A stretch of 64,000 nt of DNA from Ralstonia sp. UBA689 (GCF_002298975.1 NZ_DBMV01000014.1:1-64000), one strand, 5' to 3'. Positions 1-8,758 are shown, counted from the first letter of the stretch. Numbers and translations are program-made. Notes: generated from the sequence alone by a model not told the origin.

Positions 1-28
1 CACGGAAATCCTGACACTCCCCCGCTCG

Positions 29-135
29 CCGAGCTCTGAACTCGGATTGCCGAGAAAAAGGCTCGATACACCGGGTTCCGAGCTCGGACCACCGAGAAAA
101 AAGCTCCGCACGTCGAACTCCGAGCTCGGAATGCC
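29..135. repeat. 42-bp tandem repeat, about 2.3 copies
   Basis: The motif GAnCTCGGA begins at 38, 80 and 122, an exact 42-bp period. The companion motif CGAGAAAAA occurs at 51 and 93, also 42 bp apart. Each unit opens with the palindrome TCCGAGCTCGGA or a near copy and then runs into an A-rich stretch and GCTC. The array ends about 95 bp before the ABC transporter start. It may continue to the left of the window. Function is unknown; the palindrome plus A-run could act as a weak hairpin or a protein site. Confidence 0.8.
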
Positions 136-228
136 CGCCCTCAGGCACGGGTTGTTTCGCGCGCGTATCATGCGTGCTCTCCGCCTTCGCGCGTCCCGTT
201 CCGGGGCACCGCCCCCGCCCGACCCGAC

Positions 229-2061
229 ATGCCGCTGCGCCGCCTCGAAAAGCTGATCGACCCGTTCCGCCATCTGCCCGACAGCCAGCCTCCGGGCGAA
301 GTCTGGCGCTTCTACGCCTACTTCCTGCGCGAAGTGCGCGGCGTCTTCGTGTTCCTGCTGGTGGTGGGGCTGCTGGGGGCGTTGATCGAGGTGGCGCTGT
401 TCGACTTCCTCGGGCGCCTGGTCGACCTGGCCCAGAGCACGCCCAGCACGGATTTCTTCGCACGCCACCGCAACGAATTGCTGTGGATGGCCTTCGTCGC
501 GCTGATTGCGCGCCCGGCCGTCTTTGGCCTGCATGACGTGCTGGTGCACCAGGTCATCAACCCGAACCTGTCGAACCTGATCCGCTGGCAAAACCACCGC
601 TACGTGCTCAAGCAGAGCCTGACGTTCTTCCAGAACGACTTTGCCGGCCGCATCGCCCAGCGCATCATGCAGACCGGCTTTTCGCTGCGCGATTCTGCCG
701 TGCAGGCAGTGGATGCCATCTGGCACGTGGTGATCTACGCGATCAGTGCGCTGGTGCTGTTTGCGCAGGCCGACTGGCGCCTGATGGTGCCGCTGCTGCT
801 ATGGATTGCGTGCTACGTGATCGCCATGAGCTACTTCGTGCCACGCGTGAAGGCGCGCTCGGTCGTTGCCACCGAGGCACGCTCCAAGCTGATGGGCCGC
901 ATTGTCGACGGCTACACCAACATCACGACGCTCAAGCTGTTCGCCCACACGCAGCACGAAGAAACCTACGCGCGCGACGCCATGGCTGAGCAGACCGAGA
1001 AGACGCGCCTGTCCGGCCGCATGATCAGCATCATGGATTTCACCATCACCACCATGAACGGCTTGCTGATTGCCGGCACCACGGCCCTGGCCCTGTGGCT
1101 GTGGAGTCAGGGCCGGGTGAGCGCCGGCACCATCGCGCTGACCACGGGACTGGTGATCCGCATCAACAACATGTCCGGCTGGATCATGTGGGTGGTCAAC
1201 GGCATCTTCGAAAACGTCGGGCAGGTGCAGGACGGCATGCAGACCATTGCCGTACCGCGCACCGTGACCGACCGCCCGGACGCGCAGCCGCTGCACGTCG
1301 CGCGCGGTGAGGTGCGCTTCGAGCAGGTGGGCTTTCACTACGGCAAGGGCAGTGGCGTGATCGAAGGGCTGGACCTCGTGGTGCGCCCCGGCGAGCGTAT
1401 CGGCCTGGTCGGCCCATCGGGCGCGGGCAAGTCGACGCTGGTCAATCTGCTGCTGCGCCTGTACGACGTCGAGCGCGGCCGCATCCTGGTCGACGGTCAA
1501 GACATCACTGCCGTCACGCAGGAAAGCCTGCGCGCGCAGATCGGCATGGTCACGCAGGATACGTCGCTGCTGCACCGCTCCATCCGTGACAACCTGCGCT
1601 ACGGCAAGCCCGATAGCACCGTGGCGGAGTTGATGGAAGCCGTGCGGCGTGCGCGGGCTGACGAGTTCATCCCGCACCTGTCCGACTCACACGGGCGACG
1701 CGGTTTCGATGCGCTGGTGGGCGAGCGCGGCGTGAAGCTCTCTGGCGGCCAGCGCCAGCGCATTGCCATTGCCCGCGTGCTGCTCAAGGATGCGCCGATC
1801 CTGATCCTGGACGAAGCCACCTCGGCGCTCGATTCGGAAGTGGAAGCCGCCATCCAGGAAAGCCTGGAAACGCTGATGCAGGGCAAGACCGTGATTGCGA
1901 TTGCGCACCGCCTGTCGACCATTGCGCGCATGGACCGGCTGGTGGTGCTCGACGGTGGCCGCATCGTGGAGAGCGGCACGCACGCGGAGCTGCTGGAACA
2001 CGGCGGCCTGTATGCGCGGCTATGGGCGCACCAGACCGGCGGCTTCGTTGGTGTGGACTGA
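229..2061 (+). CDS. ABC exporter, fused permease and ATPase (MsbA/MdlB type)
   Basis: A 610-aa half-transporter typical of ABC exporters, expected to work as a homodimer in the inner membrane. The N-terminal half has about six hydrophobic segments (residues 40-330). The C-terminal ATPase has Walker A GPSGAGKST near residue 395, a signature LSGGQRQR near 504, Walker B ILILDEATSALDSE and a switch histidine in AIAHRLST. The substrate cannot be read from the sequence; lipids or drugs are the usual cargo. No clear Shine-Dalgarno precedes the ATG, which was chosen because it is the first in frame and gives the normal family length. Its 3' end meets the convergent MFS gene with a 3-bp gap, and a diverged copy of its last 118 bp lies at 5162-5279. 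Confidence 0.85.
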   Translation: MPLRRLEKLIDPFRHLPDSQPPGEVWRFYAYFLREVRGVFVFLLVVGLLGALIEVALFDFLGRLVDLAQSTPSTDFFARHRNELLWMAFVALIARPAVFGLHDVLVHQVINPNLSNLIRWQNHRYVLKQSLTFFQNDFAGRIAQRIMQTGFSLRDSAVQAVDAIWHVVIYAISALVLFAQADWRLMVPLLLWIACYVIAMSYFVPRVKARSVVATEARSKLMGRIVDGYTNITTLKLFAHTQHEETYARDAMAEQTEKTRLSGRMISIMDFTITTMNGLLIAGTTALALWLWSQGRVSAGTIALTTGLVIRINNMSGWIMWVVNGIFENVGQVQDGMQTIAVPRTVTDRPDAQPLHVARGEVRFEQVGFHYGKGSGVIEGLDLVVRPGERIGLVGPSGAGKSTLVNLLLRLYDVERGRILVDGQDITAVTQESLRAQIGMVTQDTSLLHRSIRDNLRYGKPDSTVAELMEAVRRARADEFIPHLSDSHGRRGFDALVGERGVKLSGGQRQRIAIARVLLKDAPILILDEATSALDSEVEAAIQESLETLMQGKTVIAIAHRLSTIARMDRLVVLDGGRIVESGTHAELLEHGGLYARLWAHQTGGFVGVD

Positions 2062-2064
2062 GCG

Positions 2065-3384
2065 TTACGACAGGCGCCGGCCGAGCGTCTCGGGCACCAT
2101 CGCCAGCCCGATCAGCGAGACCAGCCCGCAGCCGATCACGTAGAAGGCGGGCGCGTTTGCATTGCCCGTGAGGTGGATCAGCTCGGTCGAGAAGAACTGC
2201 GCGAAACCGCCGAAGATGGCGATGGCAACGCAGTAGGCGATCGACAGCCCCGTGGCCCGCAGCCGCTGCGGCAGCACCTCGCTGACGAGCACCATCGATG
2301 CCGGCGAGGTCATCGACATCGGCACCGACAGACAACCGACCACGATCAGCAATCGGGGGAGCGAAGGGTCTGCGTTGATGAGGGCGAAGGCCGGATAGAC
2401 CATCGCCAGCAGTGCAACGCGAGACCACAGCACCACCCTGCGACGCCCGACGCGGTCCGCCAGCCGGCCCGCAAACGGCGACAGCACCACCTGCACCAGC
2501 GCCGCAATGCACGCCGCCCAGATGCCCAGCGACAGCGGCATGTGCAGCACGCTCACGGCGTAGTTGCTGAGGTAGTACACGATGATGTACGTGGACGAGG
2601 CCACGCCGATCATCAGCAGAATGCTCGCCACCAGCGCACGGCGGTGTTCGCGCAGGAGCGGCAGTGTTGCGTCGGCTTCGCGCGTGCTCGGCGGCGCGGC
2701 GGTTTCCTCAAGACGGCGGCGGATGACCAGGCCGACCGGGATGACGAGAATGCCGATCACGAATGCGAGCCGCCAGCCCCACGACTCCAGCGCTGCCGGC
2801 GCGAGCAGATTGCTCAGCAGCAGGCCGACCAGCGCGCCGAACAGTGCTGCCAGCCCCTGGCTGAACGGCTGCCAGCTCGTATAGAAGCCACGCGAGCGAT
2901 CATTCGCGTATTCGAGCAGCAGCGCGGTGGAAGCGCCCATCTCTCCACCGATGGCAAAGCCCTGCACGAGCCGCGCGAGCACAACCAGCATCGGCGCGAC
3001 GATACCAATCTGGGCGTAGGTCGGCGTGACGACGAAGATCAGCGACGAGATGCCCATCAGCCACAGCGTAAGCGCCACGGCGGGCTTGCGGCCTGCGCGG
3101 TCGGCGTACATACCGATCAGCAGGCCGCCGAGCGGACGCATCAGGAAACCCACGCCAAATGTGGCGAAGGACATCAGCAACTGGCCGGTCGCGTTGCCGA
3201 CCGGGAAGTACAGCCGCCCGATGAGCGTGGCGAAGAAGCTGTAGACCACGAAGTCATAGAACTCCAGACCGTTGCCGATGGTGATGGCCGCAATGGCGCG
3301 CGTACGGGACAGCGGTTGCGCCTGCGCCGTGGTGTGCGCGCCGGCACGGCCGCCATACGACGGCGCGGAGGTGTGGTTCGACAT
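2065..3384 (-). CDS. MFS transporter, metabolite:H+ symporter (MHS) type
   Basis: A 439-aa major facilitator with 12 predicted membrane segments. The start MSNHTSAPS was chosen over an upstream in-frame codon because AGAGG lies about 9 nt before it and the family begins near here. The loop 2-3 signature GMYADRAGRKPAV and the opening GNGLEFYDFVVYSF are typical of the MHS subfamily (ProP, KgtP, ShiA, citrate carriers), which import organic acids or osmolytes with protons. The exact substrate cannot be told. It is convergent with the ABC exporter and lies downstream of the amino-acid permease on the same strand, 79 bp away, so they may share a transcript. Confidence 0.85.
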   Translation of the reverse strand: MSNHTSAPSYGGRAGAHTTAQAQPLSRTRAIAAITIGNGLEFYDFVVYSFFATLIGRLYFPVGNATGQLLMSFATFGVGFLMRPLGGLLIGMYADRAGRKPAVALTLWLMGISSLIFVVTPTYAQIGIVAPMLVVLARLVQGFAIGGEMGASTALLLEYANDRSRGFYTSWQPFSQGLAALFGALVGLLLSNLLAPAALESWGWRLAFVIGILVIPVGLVIRRRLEETAAPPSTREADATLPLLREHRRALVASILLMIGVASSTYIIVYYLSNYAVSVLHMPLSLGIWAACIAALVQVVLSPFAGRLADRVGRRRVVLWSRVALLAMVYPAFALINADPSLPRLLIVVGCLSVPMSMTSPASMVLVSEVLPQRLRATGLSIAYCVAIAIFGGFAQFFSTELIHLTGNANAPAFYVIGCGLVSLIGLAMVPETLGRRLS

Positions 3385-3463
3385 GGGGTTGCCTCTGGGA
3401 ATCGTGCTTCTTTTTTTGGCGCCGTCGCGGCGCTGTGATGGCCCTGGCGTCAATGCGCCGGGC

Positions 3464-4846
3464 TCATGCCCCGCGCGCCTCTTCAGCCAGGACGCCTGCT
3501 GCGTTCGGTTTCACGCACACATACCACGCTGCCGACATAAGCAGCACCCAGCCTGCGCCAACGTACAGCGCCACGCGGGTGTCTTCCATGTAGCCCAGCA
3601 CCCCGATCACGAACAGCATGAAGGCGATGGCGAGTGCCGGCCCGACGGGCCACAGCGGCACCTTGAACTTGAGCGCACGCACTTCGTCGGCCGACAGGCG
3701 GCGACGCATGGCCACCTGCGACAGCAGGATCATCAGCCACACCCAGACAGTCGCGAAGGTTGCGATGGACGCGATGATCAGGAAGACGTTCTCGGGAATC
3801 AGGTAGTTCAGCACCACGCCGCCAAGCAGGGCTCCGGCCATGGCCAGCACCGTGACCCAGGGCACGCCGTGGCGGGACGTCGCGGCGAAGATGCGCGGCG
3901 CCTGGCCCTGCTCGGCCATGCCGTACATCATGCGGCCTGCGCCGAAGATGTTGCTGTTGATGGCCGAGATGGCCGCCGAGATGACGATCAGGTTAAGGAT
4001 CGCCGCGGCAGACTTGATGCCGAGACCGGAGAAGATCTGCACGAACGGGCTGCCCTGGCTGCCGATGCCGGTCCACGGGAAGATCGCCATCAGCACGCAC
4101 ATCGTCAGCACGTAGAACAGCAGGATGCGCGCCGGCACAGCGTTGATCGCCTTCGGGATCACCTTCTCCGGGTTCTGCGCTTCACCGCCAGTGATGCCGA
4201 TGATCTCGACGCCGCCATAGGCAAACATCACGACGGCCAGCGAGGCAACGAGCCCGCCGACGCCGTGCGGCAGGAAGCCGCCGTGCGCCCACAGGTTGCT
4301 CAAGCCGGGTGCGTGCTCGCCGTTCATCGTGACGCCAAGGAACAGGATGGCGGTGCCGCCGATGATCATGGCGCCGATCGCAAGAATCTTGACCAGCGCG
4401 AGCCAGAATTCCATTTCGCCGAACACCTTGACGTTGCACAGGTTCAGGCCGCAGATCAGCATGACAATGCCGAGCACCCAGATCCATTGCGGCACATCGG
4501 GAAACCAGAAGCCCATGTAGATGCCGAAGGCGGTCACGTCCGCGAGACAGACGATCACCATTTCGAGGATGTAGGTCCACCCCGTGAGAAAGCCGGCGAG
4601 CGGCCCGAGGTTGTCACGCGCGTAGCGTCCGAAAGAGCCGGAGACCGGCTCCCGCACCGCCATTTCGCCAAGCGCACGCATGACCATGTAGACGGCGGCG
4701 CCGCCAATGATGTACGCGAGAATCACAGCCGGTCCGGCCAACTGGATGGCCGATGCAGACCCATAGAACAGGCCCGTGCCGATAGCCGAGCCGAGCGCGA
4801 GAAAGCGGATATGCCGCGCGCGCAGGTTGCGTTGGAGGTGTTTCAA
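3464..4846 (-). CDS. Amino-acid permease, APC superfamily (ProY/HutT-like)
   Basis: A 460-aa inner-membrane permease of the AAT family with about 12 membrane segments. The N-terminal motif ALGSAIGTGLFYGSA and the following GEMAVREPVSGSF are the substrate-binding signatures of this family. The start is a TTG: GGAGACAGA lies directly upstream, and the resulting protein opens KHLQRNLRARHIRFLALG after the initiator, as ProY and AroP relatives do. Relatives carry proline or histidine. A TGTATATACA palindrome resembling HutC operators lies about 200 bp upstream, which hints at histidine, but this is inference. The leader contains a GC-rich perfect hairpin near 4876-4890. Confidence 0.85.
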   Translation of the reverse strand: MKHLQRNLRARHIRFLALGSAIGTGLFYGSASAIQLAGPAVILAYIIGGAAVYMVMRALGEMAVREPVSGSFGRYARDNLGPLAGFLTGWTYILEMVIVCLADVTAFGIYMGFWFPDVPQWIWVLGIVMLICGLNLCNVKVFGEMEFWLALVKILAIGAMIIGGTAILFLGVTMNGEHAPGLSNLWAHGGFLPHGVGGLVASLAVVMFAYGGVEIIGITGGEAQNPEKVIPKAINAVPARILLFYVLTMCVLMAIFPWTGIGSQGSPFVQIFSGLGIKSAAAILNLIVISAAISAINSNIFGAGRMMYGMAEQGQAPRIFAATSRHGVPWVTVLAMAGALLGGVVLNYLIPENVFLIIASIATFATVWVWLMILLSQVAMRRRLSADEVRALKFKVPLWPVGPALAIAFMLFVIGVLGYMEDTRVALYVGAGWVLLMSAAWYVCVKPNAAGVLAEEARGA

Positions 4847-5130
4847 TCTGTCTCCTGTCCATATAAGCGAGATCGCCCCCCCGGGGGGCCGTAGCGATGG
4901 CAAGCGGATCTTCGTCCGCTTCCGTACCAGCGCGTCGCGGATCAAGCCCGCGACAGCGCGCCCGTCGGCAGCAAAGCGGCGTGGTGTCGTCCGGCAACCA
5001 TTGTTCTCCGTACAGACAACATCGCGCAGATGCGCATAGTGTTGTATATACATTGACAGATGTATTGGGGTATTCCCGAGATCTCGCGCATGGCCGTGAC
5101 GAGGGTCAGACTTCTTCTGGGTCGCCCCCA
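4847..5130. other. Leader and control region of the amino-acid permease
   Basis: No gene is supported here. On the minus strand it holds the permease leader of up to about 200 nt, including a run of seven C followed by six G (4876-4888) that can fold into a tight hairpin upstream of the TTG start. It also holds the AT-rich stretch 5040-5070 carrying the operator-like palindrome. The open frames across it lack ribosome sites and recognisable content. Confidence 0.6.
5043..5052. promoter_or_regulatory. TGTATATACA palindrome, HutC/GntR-like operator candidate
   Basis: The perfect palindrome TGTATATACA sits in a short AT-rich island in otherwise GC-rich DNA, upstream of the permease. HutC, the GntR-family repressor of histidine utilisation, binds sites with this core, so this may be its operator. 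No hutC gene is in the window. Confidence 0.45.
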
Positions 5131-5157
5131 AAGAAAAAGGCGAACGTGGTTCGCCTT
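5131..5157 (-). terminator. Intrinsic terminator of the parE-parC-chrA operon
   Basis: Arms AAGGCGAAC and GTTCGCCTT (5137-5145 and 5149-5157) flank a 3-nt loop. Read on the minus strand the hairpin is followed by a T-rich run (TTTTTCTTT). It lies about 140 bp past the stop of the last chrA gene, just beyond the ABC exporter relic. Confidence 0.8.
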
Positions 5158-5161
5158 GGGT

Positions 5162-5279
5162 GGTGCTTGACGGCCGCCGCATCGTCGAGAGCGGCGCGCA
5201 TACGGAACTGCCGGAAGATGGCGGCCGGCATGCGCCGCCTATGGGCGCATCAGACTGGGGACTTTGTCGGCGTGGATTG
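5162..5279 (+). pseudogene. Relic of an ABC exporter 3' end
   Basis: This stretch aligns base for base with 1944-2061, the last 118 bp of the ABC exporter at the start of the window, at roughly 80 percent identity counted by eye. The encoded VLDGRRIVESGAHTELPEDG matches VLDGGRIVESGTHAELLEHG. A single-base insertion near 5240 then breaks the frame, and the TGA stop has become TTG. Nothing of the rest of the gene is present. It is either a leftover of a second, deleted exporter gene or a partial duplication. It has the same orientation as the intact gene, and the MFS and permease genes lie between the two. Confidence 0.75.
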
Positions 5280-5299
5280 TTGGTGTGGGCGTTGGGCGG

Positions 5300-5833
5300 C
5301 TACACCCAGCCCAAGCCGCCCACCAGCGCGCCCAGCCCCACCAGCAGCAGCGGGTGTACGCGTGTCAGGGTGCAGGCCAGCACCGTTGCCACAGTCAGCA
5401 TGATCGTGCCGGCGCTGTGGTCTGCACCGCGCGTCAGCACCCAGCCGGTGGCGAACATCAGGCCGATGGTCAGCGGCGCCAGGCCACGGCGGACCAGCGT
5501 GACCCAGCGCGCATCCGGCGCCCGATGCATGACGCGCGCGATCACGACCGCAATCACGCACGATGGCCCGCAGATGCCGACCAATGACGCAACCGCACCA
5601 CCCAGCCCCGCCGCCTGCCAACCGAACAGCTCCACAAAGAGCACGTTCGGCCCCGGCGCGGCCTGCGAGATAGCGTACATGGCGCTCAGTTGCTCGCTGG
5701 TCATGTAGTGGCGCGTATCGACCAGGAAGCGGTGCATATCGGGCAGCGTCGAGCTGGCCCCGCCGATGGCGAGAAACGACAGCACCAGGAAGTGCCAGAA
5801 CAGGTCGAATACCGTGGTCAGATAGCTGCTCAT
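5300..5833 (-). CDS. chrA: Chromate transporter ChrA, short subunit (second gene)
   Basis: A 177-aa membrane protein of the CHR family with about five hydrophobic segments. It opens YLTTVFDLFWHFLVLSFLAIGG, and ISQAAPGPNVLFVELFGW is the family's conserved PGP motif. It is one half of a bidomain ChrA. Short CHR proteins come as adjacent pairs with opposite topology that act together to export chromate or a related oxyanion. Its ATG overlaps the stop of the preceding half by 4 bp (ATGA), so the two are translationally coupled. Chromate specificity is inferred from the family. Confidence 0.85.
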   Translation of the reverse strand: MSSYLTTVFDLFWHFLVLSFLAIGGASSTLPDMHRFLVDTRHYMTSEQLSAMYAISQAAPGPNVLFVELFGWQAAGLGGAVASLVGICGPSCVIAVVIARVMHRAPDARWVTLVRRGLAPLTIGLMFATGWVLTRGADHSAGTIMLTVATVLACTLTRVHPLLLVGLGALVGGLGWV

Positions 5834-6411
5834 CGCATCGCTCTCCATTCCAGCACGAGCGCGAGCGGAATCAGCACCAGCATCACCGGCAGCAGCGGCC
5901 ATTGCAGCACGCCGATCGCCAGGAACACCGCCAGGCCGACGCCGACGGCGCGCCACGTGCGCGACTGGCCCTGCGTCAGCTTGACGGCCGTTGAGAGCAC
6001 CAGCCCCGCCGCCACCGCTGCCATGCCCTTGAGCAGGTTCTGCACGAGCGACAACGTGCTGAAGTGGTCGTACAGCATCACGATCAGCAACAGCAGCACC
6101 GCCGGCACCAGCACCAGGCCGCTCATCGCTGCGGCCGCCCCGCGCACGCCGTGATAACGGTAGCCGAGCATCACCGAAAGGTTGACGACATTTGGGCCGG
6201 GCAGCACCTGGCCGAGGCTCAGCAGTTCTGCAAACTCTGCGTTGGAGAGCCAGCCATTGCGGTCGACAATGCCGGCGCGTGCAAACGGCAGCACGCCGCC
6301 AAAACCCGACAGGCCCATGCGCGCAAACTCGGTGAAGAGTTTGCTGCATGAGGGAACGTTTGCCGCACGGTCGGCGGCATTGGCTTCGGGCTCGACGCTC
6401 AGGTCGCTCAT
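5830..6411 (-). CDS. chrA: Chromate transporter ChrA, short subunit (first gene)
   Basis: A 193-aa CHR-family protein, partner of the gene it overlaps by 4 bp. After a charged N-terminus of about 25 residues it has FTEFARMGLSGFGGVLPFA and LSLGQVLPGPNVVNLSVMLG, the conserved half-transporter signature. It then has four to five membrane segments. It starts 4 bp after the parC stop, so it is almost certainly cotranscribed with parE, the transglycosylase gene and parC. The linkage to a topoisomerase operon looks incidental. Confidence 0.85.
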   Translation of the reverse strand: MSDLSVEPEANAADRAANVPSCSKLFTEFARMGLSGFGGVLPFARAGIVDRNGWLSNAEFAELLSLGQVLPGPNVVNLSVMLGYRYHGVRGAAAAMSGLVLVPAVLLLLIVMLYDHFSTLSLVQNLLKGMAAVAAGLVLSTAVKLTQGQSRTWRAVGVGLAVFLAIGVLQWPLLPVMLVLIPLALVLEWRAMR

Positions 6412-6415
6412 CGGT

Positions 6416-8758
6416 TCAGGCGGCTTCCGGTGCGGGCTTGGGCAGCGACAGCTTCGGATCGCGCAGCTTGGGTTCCAGCGTCTTGCCCTTGCGTGCGCGC
6501 TTACCGGCGTACGGCTCTTGCGCGCGGGTCGTCAGGGTCTGTTCGACCGCCTTGCCGCCGCGTGGGCCGGTGCCCGAGAGCACAAAGCCCGCTGCGCCAA
6601 AGGCCACCGCCTGAAGCAGCGTTTCATTCTTCTCCAGCTCCATCAGGATCACGCCACGGCCACCGCTGGCGAGCGTCTTCAACTCGCTGATCTGGAACAG
6701 CAGCATGCGGCCGCCTTCCGACAGACACGCCACGCCATACGCGTCAGCCGGCACCGGAGCGGGCTTGTTGGGCTGGTCGCCTTCGTCCAGCGTCAGGAAC
6801 GCCTTGCCTGCCTTCTGGCGGCCAACCATGTCGCCCACCTTGGCCAGGAAGCCGTTGCCACCTTGCGTGGAGATGACGAGGTTCTGCTCGGCATGGCCTG
6901 CGAAGGTGTGCGCAATGTGCGTACCCGGCGCCAGCTCGATCAACGTGGTCAGCGGCACGCCGTCACCACGGCCGCCAGGCAGGTTGGCCACGGCCACGGA
7001 ATACACACGGCCCGTGCCCTTGTCGTCGCGCGTGCCGAAGATCAGCAGCGCGTCCGTCGTGCGGCACTCGAAGGTGTCGTACAGCATATCGCCCGCCTTG
7101 AAGCCGAATTGCGTCGCGTCGTGGCCGTGGCCTTGACGCGTACGCACCCAGCCCTTCTGCGAAACGATTACCGTGACGGGTTCGTCGATCACCTTCACCT
7201 CGGCGGCGGCACGGCGCTCTTCCTGGATGAAGGTGCGGCGGTCGTCGCCGTATTGTTTGGCATCGGTCTCGATCTCCTTGATGATGCGACGGCGCATCAT
7301 GGTCTCGGACTTCAGCAGCACGTCCAACTCGCCCTGTTCTTCGCGCAGGTTCTTCAGCTCCTGCTCAATCTTGATGGCTTCCAGGCGCGCAAGTTGGCGC
7401 AGGCGGATTTCCAGGATGTCCTCGGCCTGACGGTCAGTCAGGTTGAAGGCCTGGATCAGCGCGGCCTTGGGCTCATCGCTCTCGCGAATGATGCGGATCA
7501 CCTCCTCGATGCGTAGCAGCACCATCTGCCGGCCTTCGAGGATATGGATACGGTCTTCGACCTTGCCCAGACGATGGCGCGTGCGGCGCGTGACCGTGGC
7601 GAAGCGGTAGGCGATCCACTCGCGCAGGATTTCGGCCAGGCCCTTCTGGCGCGGCCGGCCATCCATGCCGATCATCACCAGGTTGATGGCCGCGCCCGAT
7701 TCCAGCGACGTATGCGCCAGCAGCGAGTTGGCAAATTCCTGCTGGTCGATGTTCTTGCTCTTGGGCTCGAACACGAGGCGCACCGGCGCATCCTTGCCGG
7801 ACTCGTCGCGCACGGCATCCAGCAAGCCGAGCATGGTCTGCTTCATCTGAAGCTGATCCGGCGACAGCGACTTCTTGCCCGTGCGCACCTTCGGGTTCGT
7901 CAGCTCTTCAATCTCTTCCAACACCTTCTGCGACGAGGTGTTGGGGGGCAATTCATTGACGACCAGTTGCCACTGGCCGCGCGCGAGTTCTTCGATCTTC
8001 CAGCGCGCGCGCACCTTCAGGCTGCCGCGGCCGGTTTCGTACACCTGCGCAATGTCGGTTGCCGACGAGATGATCTGCCCGCCGCCCGGGAAATCTGGCC
8101 CCGGCATGTACTGCATCAGATCGGTGCTGGTGAGCTTGTCGTCGCGGATCAGCGCCACGGCGGCGGTGGCCACTTCGCGCAGGTTGTGCGACGGAATCTC
8201 GGTCGCCATACCCACCGCGATGCCCGACGCGCCATTGAGCAGCACGAACGGCAGACGCGCCGGCAGCAGCTTGGGCTCGTCCATCGAGCCGTCATAGTTG
8301 GGGACGAAATCGGCCGTGCCCTGATCCAGCTCTTCAAGCAACAGGCGCGAGATGGGCGTCAGGCGCGCTTCCGTGTAGCGCATGGCCGCCGCGCCATCAC
8401 CGTCGCGCGAGCCGAAGTTGCCCTGGCCGTCGATCAGCGGATAACGCAGCGAGAAATCCTGCGCCAGGCGCACCAGCGCGTCATACGCCGATTGATCGCC
8501 GTGCGGGTGGTATTTGCCGAGTACGTCACCCACCACGCGGGCCGACTTGACCGGCTTGGCGTCGGCGCGCAGGCCCATCTCGTGCATCGCAAACAGGATG
8601 CGGCGCTGCACCGGCTTCTGGCCGTCGGCCACTTCGGGCAAGGCGCGGCCCTTGACCACGCTCACGGCATAGTCGAGGTAGGCGCGCTCGGCGTAGTGCC
8701 CAAGGGTGAGCGCTTCGGCCGGCTCGCTGGGGTCGAAGAGGATGTCTTGTTGTTCCAT
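6416..8758 (-). CDS. parC: DNA topoisomerase IV subunit A
   Basis: A 780-aa type IIA topoisomerase subunit that cuts and rejoins DNA to decatenate daughter chromosomes, with ParE as the ATPase partner. The start region reads SVVKGRALPEVADGQKPVQR. The catalytic tyrosine is Tyr128 in AAMRYTEARL. The breakage-reunion domain spans about residues 25-490 and a coiled segment with C-terminal beta-propeller blades follows. In the quinolone-resistance loop the sequence is HPHGDQSAYD, so by eye the position of E. coli ParC Ser80 is Gln89 and that of Glu84 is Asp93. The absence of a full GyrA-type C-terminus and the parE linkage separate it from GyrA. Confidence 0.95.
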   Translation of the reverse strand: MEQQDILFDPSEPAEALTLGHYAERAYLDYAVSVVKGRALPEVADGQKPVQRRILFAMHEMGLRADAKPVKSARVVGDVLGKYHPHGDQSAYDALVRLAQDFSLRYPLIDGQGNFGSRDGDGAAAMRYTEARLTPISRLLLEELDQGTADFVPNYDGSMDEPKLLPARLPFVLLNGASGIAVGMATEIPSHNLREVATAAVALIRDDKLTSTDLMQYMPGPDFPGGGQIISSATDIAQVYETGRGSLKVRARWKIEELARGQWQLVVNELPPNTSSQKVLEEIEELTNPKVRTGKKSLSPDQLQMKQTMLGLLDAVRDESGKDAPVRLVFEPKSKNIDQQEFANSLLAHTSLESGAAINLVMIGMDGRPRQKGLAEILREWIAYRFATVTRRTRHRLGKVEDRIHILEGRQMVLLRIEEVIRIIRESDEPKAALIQAFNLTDRQAEDILEIRLRQLARLEAIKIEQELKNLREEQGELDVLLKSETMMRRRIIKEIETDAKQYGDDRRTFIQEERRAAAEVKVIDEPVTVIVSQKGWVRTRQGHGHDATQFGFKAGDMLYDTFECRTTDALLIFGTRDDKGTGRVYSVAVANLPGGRGDGVPLTTLIELAPGTHIAHTFAGHAEQNLVISTQGGNGFLAKVGDMVGRQKAGKAFLTLDEGDQPNKPAPVPADAYGVACLSEGGRMLLFQISELKTLASGGRGVILMELEKNETLLQAVAFGAAGFVLSGTGPRGGKAVEQTLTTRAQEPYAGKRARKGKTLEPKLRDPKLSLPKPAPEAA

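Noticed and set aside
1..140. The 42-bp repeats as a CRISPR array
   Set aside because: Units are contiguous with no unique spacers, and no cas genes are present.
2173..3438. A 421-codon plus-strand frame opposite the MFS gene
   Set aside because: It is rich in Arg, His and Gln without structure and is antisense to a 12-span transporter.
5160..5708. A 182-codon frame beginning in the ABC exporter relic and running over chrA
   Set aside because: Only its first 20 or so codons are meaningful, as a relic; the rest is antisense to chrA.
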